Numbered from the stretch's first letter, positions 1 to 8,753 are shown. The stretch: DNA of 64,000 nucleotides from an uncultured Planococcus sp. (GCA_947502505.1 CANNAE010000001.1:363265-427264); one strand, 5' to 3'. Notes: generated by a model not told the origin, from the letters alone. Translations and numbers: made by a program.

Positions 1-77
1 AACGATGATTGTATTGTCTAGATAAAGGGTACTTAAGTAATAATGTAACGAAAAATACAGGAAAGAAGGGAAGTAAA

Positions 78-923
78 ATGACTAATTTTCATTTGAACCC
101 TGTCCCTCCAGCCCAAAAGAAAAACCTTCACAGCCGAAAAGGGAATAAGCGGCTATCCAAAATTCTCCTGTCGTTTGCGCTCGTCTCTTCTGCAGCCGCT
201 GCTGGCCCCATCATGACAACCAGCGCGGCAACGGAAGTGGCCAGTTATCACACCGTGAAAAAGGGAGAGACCTTCTACAGTATCGCGAAAAAATACGGAT
301 TGGTCGTAGAACAGCTGATGGCGGCGAATTTCACCACGAATACGAAAATCATCGCCGGACAAACAATTGCCATCCCGCATAAAGGCCAAGCCTGGTCAGG
401 AAATCAGGAAGATTTGGATGCAAGAAACTATCGAGTGGTCAAAGGGGATACTTTGTATTCCATTTCCAAACGAACCGGCGTTTCAATCGACAGCATCAAG
501 AGAATGAATAACTTAACATCCGACTTGATCATGGTCGGGCAAATTCTGGCGCTTTACCCGGATGTCGGGGTGATTCACCGCACTTCCGCGACTTATCATG
601 TAAAGTCTGGAGACACGAAATACACGCTCAACAATAAATTCGGCAATACGGTTACCTTGCCGAGCGGTGAATTGCAGGTGCTGCAGCCGCTCGAAATTAC
701 CGGAAAAGTGCTTGAACTCACAACAGAAGAACCTTTCGGGTTGGCAGATGGCCGAGTGATCGAAGTAAAGGTCGGCGATGACTATTACGCCGTCAATCTT
801 TACCAAGGAAACGATTCAATCCAATATTTGGCGGACCGCAACGATCTCAGGCTGACGTTTACAGTCGTCCGTGTCGGCGAGCGTTATGAAATGGTTTCTT
901 ATGCCGTGCAGGAATTGGAATAG
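78..923 (+). CDS. LysM-domain exported cell-wall protein
   Basis: A 281-residue protein that probably binds peptidoglycan outside the cell. A basic N-terminus is followed by a hydrophobic stretch (about residues 26-51) ending in small residues, which looks like a Sec signal peptide. Two clear LysM modules follow at about 57-100 (YHTVKKGETFYSIAKKYG) and 118-161 (YRVVKGDTLYSISKRTG). A weaker LysM-like start (YHVKSGDTKYTL) lies near residue 173, and the C-terminal 100 residues match nothing I recognise. The start is the ATG at 78, behind a GAAGGGAAG ribosome site; an in-frame ATG at 9 lacks one. There is no catalytic domain, so a binding or spore/wall-associated role is inferred from LysM alone. 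A strong terminator follows. Confidence 0.8.
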   Translation: MTNFHLNPVPPAQKKNLHSRKGNKRLSKILLSFALVSSAAAAGPIMTTSAATEVASYHTVKKGETFYSIAKKYGLVVEQLMAANFTTNTKIIAGQTIAIPHKGQAWSGNQEDLDARNYRVVKGDTLYSISKRTGVSIDSIKRMNNLTSDLIMVGQILALYPDVGVIHRTSATYHVKSGDTKYTLNNKFGNTVTLPSGELQVLQPLEITGKVLELTTEEPFGLADGRVIEVKVGDDYYAVNLYQGNDSIQYLADRNDLRLTFTVVRVGERYEMVSYAVQELE

Positions 924-945
924 CATCAGCCATACCAGGAAAGAC

Positions 946-987
946 GAAAAAATCACCCAGACGCAATTGGCCTGGGTGATTTTTTTA
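946..987 (+). terminator. Rho-independent terminator after the LysM gene
   Basis: The stem AATCACCCAG / CTGGGTGATT has a 10-base loop and is followed by a run of T. It also has A residues upstream, so it could work for the converging methyltransferase gene. Confidence 0.85.
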
Positions 988-1018
988 TATGGCTTTTTGT
1001 TTTCGCTAGTGGGCATAG

Positions 1019-1969
1019 TTAAGCAATTGCATGTTGCGCCTTGGTTTTCTCGCAGACGAGGATTTCACGCAAGAACAGCGATTTTTTAGCGATACAGCGG
1101 TCGGTGATCGTGAATCCGGCTTGTTCTATCATATGGTCGATCGGTTCGATGGTCACTACCAGCAATTTTTCCGCAACCGGTAAAGCGTGGTTGAGGATTT
1201 GCTGTTGTTCATCAGGCGTGGCGTGCGTGTACAGATTATAAGGCATATCAATAATGGCGACATCATAGCGTTCTTGAATATCGGCAATGGCCCCGAGGTC
1301 GACCGAACCCGATAAACCGAAATGCGCGATGTTTTCCCGTGAACCGTCGACGACGAGTGGATTGATATCGCGCCCGACAATGTCGATCCCCATCGACAGG
1401 GCTTCGACCAGTACGGTCCCGATGCCGCAGCAAGGGTCGATCGCTTTGATGCCTATGGGCACCGGTACGGCGATATTGGCGATGGCGCGAGCGGTTTTTG
1501 TGCTGAGCGCAGTAGAATATTCACGTGGTTTTTGCTGGTGTTTGAACCACACGGATTCACTCAATTGATAGATGCCAAAATGCCAGCGGCCATCATAGGG
1601 CAGCAAGCCGAAGATTATATCTGGATTGTGGACATCGGCTTTGCCTTTAATGACAAAGCCGATTTGGCGTTCCATATCGCGCTTTTCTTCAAAATTTACT
1701 TGCTCAGCATCATCCAAGCCGTTGATTTTCGGAAAGATCACCTTGAATGTAGCGTCTTCCATATCCAGTTCCGCGGCTTGTTTTACGATGGCCGCAAGAT
1801 CGGCGCCATCAAATAATAGCTCGATCCGCTCCTTGATGAAGGGGCTTCGGCCTGGGTCGATCGCGCACTGGCTTTTGATGACTTTGCTGTCAGTGTCTTT
1901 TCCGAAAAAGGCGCGCATTTCCAGTTGGCATAAATCCTTTTCATCCTGATGGTAAGCATACGTGTACAT
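1019..1969 (-). CDS. TRM11-family SAM-dependent RNA methyltransferase
   Basis: A 316-residue protein resembling TRM11-type methyltransferases, which methylate guanosine N2 in tRNA or rRNA using SAM. The N-terminal half is a poorly conserved recognition region. The C-terminal half is a Rossmann methyltransferase with the SAM loop DPCCGIGTVLVEA, the acidic ribose-binding stretch VGRDINP and the catalytic motif DMPYN (the DPPY-type motif IV). The start is uncertain: the ATG at 1969 (MYTYAYHQDE) has AGGCGG just upstream, while an in-frame TTG at 1999 has AAGGA nine bases upstream. I chose the ATG because this is where the conserved-looking protein begins. The exact RNA substrate cannot be read from the sequence. 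Confidence 0.75.
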   Translation of the reverse strand: MYTYAYHQDEKDLCQLEMRAFFGKDTDSKVIKSQCAIDPGRSPFIKERIELLFDGADLAAIVKQAAELDMEDATFKVIFPKINGLDDAEQVNFEEKRDMERQIGFVIKGKADVHNPDIIFGLLPYDGRWHFGIYQLSESVWFKHQQKPREYSTALSTKTARAIANIAVPVPIGIKAIDPCCGIGTVLVEALSMGIDIVGRDINPLVVDGSRENIAHFGLSGSVDLGAIADIQERYDVAIIDMPYNLYTHATPDEQQQILNHALPVAEKLLVVTIEPIDHMIEQAGFTITDRCIAKKSLFLREILVCEKTKAQHAIA

Positions 1970-2294
1970 AAATCCGCCTGTTGGCGATAATGGTTTCAAT
2001 TCATCCCGTCCTTCTCGATCGTTCTTGTTTTATCAAGTATACCAATAATTGAAGGCCAATCAGTTAGCGTGAAGGGCAAAAGCGCTGTTTTCGCAAAATG
2101 GAGCTTAAAAACGCTAGGGAGGTGGCACCCCAGCGATAGCTGGTGAAATTGAAAAACCCCCGGTAGGCTTGGGAAAACCAAGTTTGCTGGGGGTTCTGTT
2201 TGTAAGTGGGCTTGTGTTTTATTTCTTTATGCTAAAGGTGCGGATAGAGTGAAGCGAGATCTTCCTTGCTCTGCCGGCCATAAAAAAGCCAGAG
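1970..2294. other. Intergenic region between methyltransferase and GlcD genes
   Basis: About 325 bases without a convincing gene. It holds a terminator-like inverted repeat at 2154-2196 and a possible alternative TTG start for the methyltransferase at 1999. A 61-codon reading frame at 1996-2181 on the minus strand has no ribosome site or recognisable content. I saw no riboswitch or RNA gene. Confidence 0.5.
2154..2196 (-). terminator. Imperfect hairpin, probable terminator of the GlcD-type gene
   Basis: AACCCCC pairs with GGGGGTT as an outer stem, an internal loop follows, and CTTGG/CCAAG form the inner stem around GAAA. It lies about 100 bases beyond the end of the minus-strand oxidase gene. 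There is only a short T tract on the minus strand, so its efficiency is uncertain. Confidence 0.5.
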
Positions 2295-3674
2295 TCAAAC
2301 GAAGATTTTCCCGGGATTCAAGAGATTGTCCGGGTCGAGCATATGCTTCAGGTTTTTGAAAAGGGCTAACGCCTCACCGTGTTCACTTTCCTGGAATTTT
2401 TGTTTGCCGAGGCCGACGCCATGTTCGCCGGTGCAACTGCCGCCAAGCTCGATAGCGCGGAACGCCAGCTGGTCGTTGATTCCGAAAGCCAATTGCTTTT
2501 GTTCTATAGATGCAGGGTCGTAAACGATGCTTGTGTGGAAATTGCCATCGCCGATATGTCCGAGCAAACCGCCTTCCAATCCACTCGCTTCGATCAGTTC
2601 GCGTCCATGTTCCAATAGGTCCGGCAATTTGGAAATCGGCACACAGACATCGCCGCCCGTAACGGAAATGCCAGGCTGGTGGCGATACGCATAAGCCATT
2701 TCGTGCCGCGCTTTCCAGATGGAGGCGCGTTCTTCGGCATCGGCTGCGACATGCCAATTTTGGGCGCCGAGCTCGGCCATCAATTCCTCTGTCAGCCGTG
2801 CATCTTCACCGGCTGACAATGCCGATCCCGCGAACTCAAAAAATAGGGAGTGTTGTTCAGGAAGGCCATATCCACCGTAATCGTTGACTTTCTTGATGCT
2901 TGTGGCATCGACGAATTCCATGCGCTGGACAGGGATTCCCATCAATAGCACATTGTTCGCCGCTTCTGCACATTCACGCGGGGTATTGAAGGTGCAGGAG
3001 GCAGCGATGATATGTTCCGGTATGGCGTGCAGCTTCAAGGTGATTTCTGTGATGAGGCCCAGTGTTCCTTCAGAACCGACAAACAGGCCCCCGACAGAAT
3101 AGCCGGAAGAAGATTTCTTCGCTTTTGTGCCGGTATGGATGATGCTGCCGTTTGCGAGCACCACTTCCATTTCCAGTATTTGGTCGCGCATGACGCCGTA
3201 GCAGACAGCAGTCGTGCCGCTCGCGTTAGTCGCGGCCATGCCGCCGATCGTTGCATCTGCGCCAGGGTCGATTGGAAACTGCAAGCCATGCCGGTTGATG
3301 CGCCGGTTCAAGGCGAGGCGTGTGATGCCGGGCTGGACGGTAACCAGCAAATCTTCCGGCGCAAAATGAAGGACCTGGTTCATCCTTTCGAAATTAAGCG
3401 AGATGCCTTTTCCGATCGGGATGGCAGAACCTTCAAGTCCAGAGCCTGCACCGAAAGCGGTCACCGGGATTTGATGTTCTTTTGCAAAGGCGAGGACCGC
3501 CTGGACATCTCCCGTACTTTCAGGAAAGCACACTAAGTCAGGTTCGACAGGAGAGTGGTCGGATTCATCGTGGCTATGGCGGTAACGCTCGCCTTCACTA
3601 GTGGAGACTTGGCCCGGATTCAAGAGGCCTGAGAGAATTTTGATCCACTCGTCAGGGGTTTTAATGCTGGACAT
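2295..3674 (-). CDS. glcD: GlcD-type FAD-linked 2-hydroxyacid oxidase (glycolate / D-lactate dehydrogenase)
   Basis: A 459-residue flavoprotein of the GlcD/DLD family, which oxidises a D-2-hydroxyacid (D-lactate or glycolate) to the 2-keto acid and passes electrons to the respiratory chain. The N-terminal half is the PCMH FAD-binding fold (VTAFGAGSGLEGSAIP; PGADATIGGMAATNASGT; VGSEGTLGLITEITLKL). The C-terminal half carries the family motifs HIGDGNFH and GEHGVGLGK that place the substrate and a metal. Length is normal for the family. The ribosome site is AAGGAG before ATG. It is transcribed away from a GntR-TRAP operon, which suggests a shared substrate pathway. D-lactate versus glycolate cannot be separated by sight. 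Confidence 0.85.
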   Translation of the reverse strand: MSSIKTPDEWIKILSGLLNPGQVSTSEGERYRHSHDESDHSPVEPDLVCFPESTGDVQAVLAFAKEHQIPVTAFGAGSGLEGSAIPIGKGISLNFERMNQVLHFAPEDLLVTVQPGITRLALNRRINRHGLQFPIDPGADATIGGMAATNASGTTAVCYGVMRDQILEMEVVLANGSIIHTGTKAKKSSSGYSVGGLFVGSEGTLGLITEITLKLHAIPEHIIAASCTFNTPRECAEAANNVLLMGIPVQRMEFVDATSIKKVNDYGGYGLPEQHSLFFEFAGSALSAGEDARLTEELMAELGAQNWHVAADAEERASIWKARHEMAYAYRHQPGISVTGGDVCVPISKLPDLLEHGRELIEASGLEGGLLGHIGDGNFHTSIVYDPASIEQKQLAFGINDQLAFRAIELGGSCTGEHGVGLGKQKFQESEHGEALALFKNLKHMLDPDNLLNPGKIFV

Positions 3675-3809
3675 TGGAACAACTCCTTTTCTTTTTATGC
3701 AAGAGCATGCATTTGCTTTGATATGTGCGGTAGAACCATAGCTTAAAAGTATAGGTTTTTTAACGAAAAAAGGATATGTCTAAAATGTGAATTTATTCTG
3801 AAATTTATG

Positions 3810-3838
3810 TTTACAAACAAAAATGAGTATTCTATACT
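3810..3838 (+). promoter_or_regulatory. Sigma-A promoter of the GntR-TRAP operon
   Basis: TTTACA at 3810-3815 and TATACT at 3833-3838 are separated by 17 bases, a near-consensus vegetative promoter. Transcription should begin about 3844-3846, inside the palindromes described next. Confidence 0.75.
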
Positions 3839-3842
3839 TTCT

Positions 3843-3863
3843 GTATACAGTATACACTGTATA
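3843..3863. promoter_or_regulatory. Operator-like overlapping palindromes at the GntR operon start
   Basis: GTATACAGTATAC (3843-3855) is palindromic apart from its centre. It overlaps a second imperfect palindrome, TATACACTGTATA (3851-3863). The pair covers the predicted transcription start, the usual place for a GntR/FadR-family autorepressor. Binding is inferred. Confidence 0.55.
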
Positions 3864-3888
3864 GGTTTTGGATGTGAAGGGAGGTATC

Positions 3889-4554
3889 ATGAGAAAAATC
3901 GTCAAGCAGCCGACGCTGGCTGAACAGGCATACGAAGCCATCAAAAAAATGATCATCACCGGAGAATTGAAGCCAGGAGATGAATTACCGGAAGAAAAGC
4001 TCGCAGCAGAGCTTGGGATCAGCCGCACGCCCCTTCGGGAAGCACTGAAAAGACTCGCTGTTGATGCGCTTATCGAATTGAGGAAAACGAAACCGGCGCT
4101 CGTCGCCAGATTTACCCACCAGGACGTCAAGGAAATCATGGAGCTCAGGCGCTTGCTTGAGATTTACGGGATCGAGGGGTTGTCGAAAGCAGATCAACAG
4201 CATGTCTTGAAGGAATTGCGCTATGCCCATGAACGTCAATGGGAAGCGATACAAGCGCATGATTTTGCGGAATTCATGGATTGGGATCAATGGTTCCACG
4301 ATCAATTCTATGAAACTCACCCGAACCAGCGCTTGCGGGAATTGATCCACACAGTGAACACAGGGGGCAGCCGGGCGTTCTTGCTGCTGTCCAAAAAAGT
4401 ATTCGATAGTGCCGTAATCGCCCATCAGGAACACGGGGCCATCATTGAAGCATTAGAGCAAGGGGATTTGGAGAAAACCAAAATACACTTGGCTGCCCAT
4501 CTCGACAATATTGAGAACAGGCTGCTGAAATACATTTCACAGGAGGACCTATGA
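3889..4554 (+). CDS. GntR/FadR-family transcriptional regulator
   Basis: A 221-residue regulator. Residues about 5-70 form the GntR winged helix (AYEAIKKMIITGELKPGDELPEEKLAAELGISRTPLREALKRL). The rest is an all-helical FCD-type effector domain with Glu/Arg/His positions typical of small carboxylate or metal binding. The ATG at 3889 is chosen because AAGGGAGG sits six bases upstream; the ATG at 3868 has no site. Its last codon overlaps the dctP start (ATGA), so it heads the TRAP operon. It probably represses the operon, and perhaps the divergent oxidase gene, until the transported acid is present. Confidence 0.88.
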   Translation: MRKIVKQPTLAEQAYEAIKKMIITGELKPGDELPEEKLAAELGISRTPLREALKRLAVDALIELRKTKPALVARFTHQDVKEIMELRRLLEIYGIEGLSKADQQHVLKELRYAHERQWEAIQAHDFAEFMDWDQWFHDQFYETHPNQRLRELIHTVNTGGSRAFLLLSKKVFDSAVIAHQEHGAIIEALEQGDLEKTKIHLAAHLDNIENRLLKYISQEDL

Positions 4555-5576
4555 AAAAACTTACAGGACTATTTTTACTTATGCTGGTATTGATTCTCGC
4601 CGCTTGCGGCCGGCCGGATAGCGGCAGTTCATCAGGCGATGACGGCGGAGACGGCGAAACGTATACGATCCGCCTGGCGCATCTCGTGCCGGAGGAGCAG
4701 TCATCCCATGTGGCCGCAGTCGATTTCAAGGAAAAGCTGGAATCTGAATCGGATGGCCGCCTGACAGTCGAATTGTATCCGAACGGCCAGCTATACGGCT
4801 CTGACCGTGAAGCAATCGAAGCAGTGCAGCTCGGCAATATTGAAATGACGATCCCGGCTGTCGCTGCGATGGCCTCGTTCAATGAAAAATTCCAAGTATT
4901 CGATTTGCCGTTCCTGTTCAATAACAACGAAGCGGCTTACAAAGCGCTTGATGGGGACCTTGGCCAGGAATTGATGGCTGATTTGGAGAGCAATGGCTTG
5001 AAAGGGCTGGTGTTCGGGGAAAACGGCTTCCGCCATGTGTCCAATAACGAAGGGCCGATTGAAAAACCGGAAGATATGGAAGGCTTGAAAATGCGTACAC
5101 TTGAAAGCCCGCTCCATACCGACACGTTCAACGCATTTGGCGCAAATGCCTCACCTTTCGCATTCGGCGAATTGTATACAGCCTTGCAACAGGGTACATA
5201 TGATGCAATGGATTGCCCGATTTCACTTTATTACACGAATAAATTCTACGAAGTGCAGGATTACCTGACATTGACGGGCCATGTCTACGCAGCCACTTCT
5301 CTTCTTATGAATGATGATTTCTACAATGATTTGCCTGAGGATTTGCAGGAATTGTTGATGGAAGCGTCTGAAGAGTTCCGTACTCAGCAACGCGAGCTTG
5401 CACAGCAGCAAGATACCGAGTTCATGGATCAACTAGAAGCTGAAGGCATGCAAATCAACGACTTGACTGATGAACAGCGCGACGCATTCCGTGAAGCGGC
5501 TGCACCGGTGTACGAAAAATACGAAGGCCAAATCGGCGCAGACTTAATCGACCGCGCGCTTGAGGCGAATAACTGA
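4551..5576 (+). CDS. dctP: TRAP transporter solute-binding lipoprotein DctP
   Basis: A 341-residue extracytoplasmic receptor of a tripartite ATP-independent periplasmic (TRAP) transporter. The N-terminus is a lipoprotein signal (LLMLVLILAACG, lipid-modified Cys at residue 19), as expected in a Gram-positive cell where the receptor is anchored to the membrane. The body has DctP-family features: IRLAHLVPEEQSSHVAA, VELYPNGQLYGSDREAIEAV and the central KMRTLESPLH segment, where the Arg normally pairs with the substrate carboxylate. It is translationally coupled to gntR. A hairpin just downstream may hold its mRNA level above that of the membrane subunits. Confidence 0.92.
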   Translation: MKKLTGLFLLMLVLILAACGRPDSGSSSGDDGGDGETYTIRLAHLVPEEQSSHVAAVDFKEKLESESDGRLTVELYPNGQLYGSDREAIEAVQLGNIEMTIPAVAAMASFNEKFQVFDLPFLFNNNEAAYKALDGDLGQELMADLESNGLKGLVFGENGFRHVSNNEGPIEKPEDMEGLKMRTLESPLHTDTFNAFGANASPFAFGELYTALQQGTYDAMDCPISLYYTNKFYEVQDYLTLTGHVYAATSLLMNDDFYNDLPEDLQELLMEASEEFRTQQRELAQQQDTEFMDQLEAEGMQINDLTDEQRDAFREAAAPVYEKYEGQIGADLIDRALEANN

Positions 5577-5588
5577 GCAATGACAGAT

Positions 5589-5625
5589 GAAAAATCAAGG
5601 ACCAGGTTCCTTGATTTTTCTTTTT
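5589..5625 (+). terminator. Intra-operon hairpin with T tract between dctP and dctQ
   Basis: AAAATCAAGGA and TCCTTGATTTT pair around a short loop, followed by T-rich sequence. It looks like a terminator but lies inside the operon 17 bases before dctQ, so it probably gives partial termination or a 3' end for a dctP-only transcript. Confidence 0.65.
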
Positions 5626-5641
5626 AGAAAGGAAGATTCGG

Positions 5642-6136
5642 ATGATAAAGAAATTCGCGAAAGCAGAAGAAGCATTATTGGTGCTGACGCTTGTTGCGAT
5701 GGTCGCCTTGATTTTCGGCCAAGTGGTCGGGCGCTATGTATTTTCCAATGCGCCGAGCTGGACAGAGGAAATGGCCCGCTATATCCACATTTTCCAAGTG
5801 TGGATCGGTGCAAGCTATGCCGTGAAATTGCGTGAGCATATCCGTGTGGAAGCGTTCATCACCCGCTTTCATGGGCTTGCGAGAAAAATTTTGGAAACCA
5901 TTTCTTTGATGATTTGGTTTGCGATGGCTTTATTTCTCGCGTATTTCGGAACCATGCTGGTCATGCAAAGCCTATCCAACGGACAAGTCACGCCGGCGAT
6001 GCAATTGCCGATGTGGATCCCGTTCCTTGCGATTCCGATCGGCGGCATTGGCATGTGCATCCGCTTGATCGTGCAATTGCGCCAGATCTGGAAAGGCGAT
6101 TACGAAATGCATAAAGATGGGGGTGTCCAGGCATGA
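5642..6136 (+). CDS. dctQ: TRAP transporter small permease DctQ
   Basis: A 164-residue membrane protein with four predicted transmembrane helices (about residues 14-35, 48-66, 86-108, 126-148), the normal layout of DctQ. The family-typical W-T-E-E-x-A-R-Y stretch appears as SWTEEMARYIHIFQVWIGAS. It partners DctM in the membrane and helps dock the receptor. AAGGAAG lies upstream of the ATG, and the end overlaps dctM by four bases (ATGA), indicating coupled translation. Confidence 0.9.
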   Translation: MIKKFAKAEEALLVLTLVAMVALIFGQVVGRYVFSNAPSWTEEMARYIHIFQVWIGASYAVKLREHIRVEAFITRFHGLARKILETISLMIWFAMALFLAYFGTMLVMQSLSNGQVTPAMQLPMWIPFLAIPIGGIGMCIRLIVQLRQIWKGDYEMHKDGGVQA

Positions 6137-7422
6137 CGATCGCCCTGTTATTCGGCACTTTATTTGTCTGTTTATTGATCGGCGTGCCGATCGCCATTTC
6201 ACTTGGCGTCTCTGCTTTGACGGCCATTTATTTCGGCACGACGATGCCGCTGAGCATCATTACGCAAAAAGCGTTCACTTCGCTTGATTCATTTCCGCTG
6301 CTGGCGATACCTTTCTTCATGCTCGCCGGTGTATTGATGGGCAAGGGCGGCGTTTCCAAACGCTTATTGAACTTGGCTTCTGCAATGGTTGGATGGATGA
6401 CCGGCGGGCTCAGCATGGTGACGATTGTCGCCTGTATGTTCTTCGCCGCCATATCCGGTTCCGGCCCTGCAACGGTCGCAGCTATCGGCGGCTTCATGAT
6501 TCCCGCGATGGTGGCACGCAAGTATAGCGGCGGGTTTGCTTCTGCCATCGCGGCCTCTGCTGGTTCGATCGGCGTCATGATCCCGCCAAGCATCCCGTTC
6601 GTCTTGTACGGCGTCATCGGCAGCGTGTCCGTCGGCAGCATGTTCTTGGCCGGCATCCTGCCCGGGCTATTGGTCGGGGCGGCGCTCATGTTGACGGCGT
6701 ATTTGATCTCGAAGAAACGCGGCTATAAGCCGGAACCCGGAAAAGAATCGGAATTCAATTTAAAGGATGTCGGAACCGCATTTTGGGATGCTAAATGGGC
6801 GCTGCTCATTCCGGTCATCATTCTTGGCGGTATTTATGGAGGGGTCTTCTCACCGACAGAGGCAGCCGTCGTAGCCGTCGTATATGCCATCATCATCGGG
6901 AAATTCGTCTATAAAGAACTGAGCTGGGAAGGTCTGTACGAAAGCTTCCGTGAAACGATCGTCATCAATGCGACAACGATGATCATTATCGGCTTATCGG
7001 TGTCATTTGCTTATTTCATGACCATCCAGCAAATTCCGGGAGAGATTTCCGATTATTTGACGGCTTTATCGACCAATCCATTCGTTATTCTGCTCGCAAT
7101 TAATGTATTATTGCTCGTAGTGGGAATGTTTATCGATACGATTTCAGCACTTGTCGTGTTGACGCCGATCCTGCTTCCGATCGTGACGGAAGTGGGCGTG
7201 GACCCTGTCCATTTCGGCGTAGTGCTCGTCGCGAACTTGGCTATCGGTTTTGTCACCCCTCCACTCGGCGTCAATTTGTTTGTCGCTTCGAGTGTCGGGG
7301 GAGTCAAGTTCGAGCGAATCGCTTATGCGGTCCTGCCGTTCTTGTTCACGATGATTGTGTGCCTATTGGTCATCACTTTCGTCCCGCAGCTTTCCCTATG
7401 GCTGCCAGGGCTTTATGAATAA
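6133..7422 (+). CDS. dctM: TRAP transporter large permease DctM
   Basis: A 429-residue polytopic protein of the DctM/SiaM family that moves the substrate with sodium or protons. Family marks are GVPIAISLGVSAL near the N-terminus, AISGSGPATVAAIGGFMIPAM, GSIGVMIPPSIPFVLYG, and GFVTPPLGVNLFVASS near the end, which form the transport-site loops. About 11-12 hydrophobic segments are visible and the length is normal. It is coupled to dctQ. The substrate class (monocarboxylate or 2-keto/2-hydroxy acid) is inferred from the divergent GlcD oxidase and cannot be seen directly. Confidence 0.92.
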   Translation: MTIALLFGTLFVCLLIGVPIAISLGVSALTAIYFGTTMPLSIITQKAFTSLDSFPLLAIPFFMLAGVLMGKGGVSKRLLNLASAMVGWMTGGLSMVTIVACMFFAAISGSGPATVAAIGGFMIPAMVARKYSGGFASAIAASAGSIGVMIPPSIPFVLYGVIGSVSVGSMFLAGILPGLLVGAALMLTAYLISKKRGYKPEPGKESEFNLKDVGTAFWDAKWALLIPVIILGGIYGGVFSPTEAAVVAVVYAIIIGKFVYKELSWEGLYESFRETIVINATTMIIIGLSVSFAYFMTIQQIPGEISDYLTALSTNPFVILLAINVLLLVVGMFIDTISALVVLTPILLPIVTEVGVDPVHFGVVLVANLAIGFVTPPLGVNLFVASSVGGVKFERIAYAVLPFLFTMIVCLLVITFVPQLSLWLPGLYE

Positions 7423-7456
7423 GAGCTATTCCTAATTTCAGAAAGGTTGTTTTCCT

Positions 7457-8620
7457 ATGAGCATGCAAATTAATAAACGGGCGGAATCGATTGTCTTCTC
7501 GGGCATCCGCCAATTCGCCAACCAAATGGTGCATTATCCCGGCGCGGTCAATTTGACGGTGGGCCAGCCGGATTTCCCGACACCTGAAGCGGTCAAGCAG
7601 GCGGGCATGGATGCCATCCGCAATGACCAAACCAACTATACGCATAACGCGGGCGTCCTGGAGCTGCGCCAGGCCATCCAATCTTTTTTCAAGGATAGCT
7701 ACGGCTTGTCTTACCGGGCAGAAGACGAAATCATTGTCACAAACGGTGCGAGTGAAGGCTTGGACTCCGTATTCCGGACCATTCTGGAAGAAGGCGATGA
7801 AGTCATTTTGCCAGCCCCGACTTATTCGGGCTATGCCCCTTTAGTGGAACTATGCGGCGGCAAAGTCGTCTACTTGGATACGTCGGGTAGTGGTTTTAAA
7901 CCAGATCCTGAAGCGCTTGAATGCTTGATCAATAGCCGGACCAAAGCGGTATTGATGAATTTCCCATCGAACCCGACAGGCATCACGATGACGATGGAGG
8001 AACTTTCCGCTTTGAAAGAAGTTTTTGAACGCCACGAATTGTATATCGTGACAGATGAGATCTACAGCGAAAATACATTCGGCGGCGCACATTGCACATT
8101 TGCCTGCTTTGATAGCCTGCGTGATAAAACGGTGCTCATCCATGGATTATCGAAATCCCATTCCATGACAGGCTGGCGCATCGGCTATATCCTGGGGCCT
8201 GTGAAATTGATGGAACATGTCTTGAAAGTGCACCAGTACAATGCCATTTGCGCTTCCGCCCCGGCCCAGTACGCCGCCATCGAAGCCTTGACAAATCAAC
8301 GCCATATACCTGCAGAAATGAACAAAGCCTATATCGAGCGCCGTGATTTCGTCTATAAGCGCCTAGTAGCTATGGGAATCGACGTCATTAAGCCAAATGG
8401 CGCATTCTATATTTTCCCGTCGATTGAAAAATTCGGGCTGCCATCTTATGAGTTCGCCATCCGTTTATTGAAAGAAGGCGGAGTGGCCGCTGTGCCCGGT
8501 TCTGCTTTCACGGATTACGGAGAAGGGTTCCTGCGCATCTCTTATGCCTATAGCATGCCTGTTTTAGAAGAAGGGATGGACCGTTTAGAAAAATTTGTCA
8601 CCTCTCTTCGTGAACAATAA
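7457..8620 (+). CDS. Class I/II PLP-dependent aminotransferase (PatA-like)
   Basis: A 387-residue fold-type I aminotransferase. The N-terminus (ESIVFSGIRQFANQM, LTVGQPDFPTP) resembles B. subtilis PatA. PLP contacts are visible: TNGASEGLD, NFPSNPTG, TDEIYSE and the Schiff-base lysine in LIHGLSKSHSMTGWRIGY. PatA itself acts in N-acetyl-diaminopimelate synthesis, but the position here, 34 bases after dctM with no terminator, suggests a catabolic role paired with the TRAP transporter. The start could be the ATG at 7457 or 7463. The operon ends at a perfect 13-bp hairpin. Confidence 0.8.
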   Translation: MSMQINKRAESIVFSGIRQFANQMVHYPGAVNLTVGQPDFPTPEAVKQAGMDAIRNDQTNYTHNAGVLELRQAIQSFFKDSYGLSYRAEDEIIVTNGASEGLDSVFRTILEEGDEVILPAPTYSGYAPLVELCGGKVVYLDTSGSGFKPDPEALECLINSRTKAVLMNFPSNPTGITMTMEELSALKEVFERHELYIVTDEIYSENTFGGAHCTFACFDSLRDKTVLIHGLSKSHSMTGWRIGYILGPVKLMEHVLKVHQYNAICASAPAQYAAIEALTNQRHIPAEMNKAYIERRDFVYKRLVAMGIDVIKPNGAFYIFPSIEKFGLPSYEFAIRLLKEGGVAAVPGSAFTDYGEGFLRISYAYSMPVLEEGMDRLEKFVTSLREQ

Positions 8621-8633
8621 AGCACCGGCTATT

Positions 8634-8673
8634 TCAAACAGCCCGCAGTTCAGCATCTGCGCGGGCTGTTTGA
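8634..8673 (+). terminator. Hairpin at the end of the TRAP-aminotransferase operon
   Basis: A perfect 13-base-pair stem (TCAAACAGCCCGC with its complement) surrounds a 14-base loop. The following sequence has only a short T run, so it may be a weak terminator or mRNA-end stabiliser. Confidence 0.65.
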
Positions 8674-8753
8674 TGCATTTGCGAGAATACAAGGCAGTTA
8701 TTGGAAAAAATGGATAAATGCTTTTTAAGTGAAGCAGGAAAGGGTGGATTGGT

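Noticed and set aside
1996-2181. 61-codon minus-strand frame
   Set aside because: No ribosome site and no recognisable content; it overlaps the terminator-like repeat.
3012-3536. 174-codon plus-strand frame inside the GlcD-type gene
   Set aside because: Antisense shadow of a clearly coding flavoprotein.
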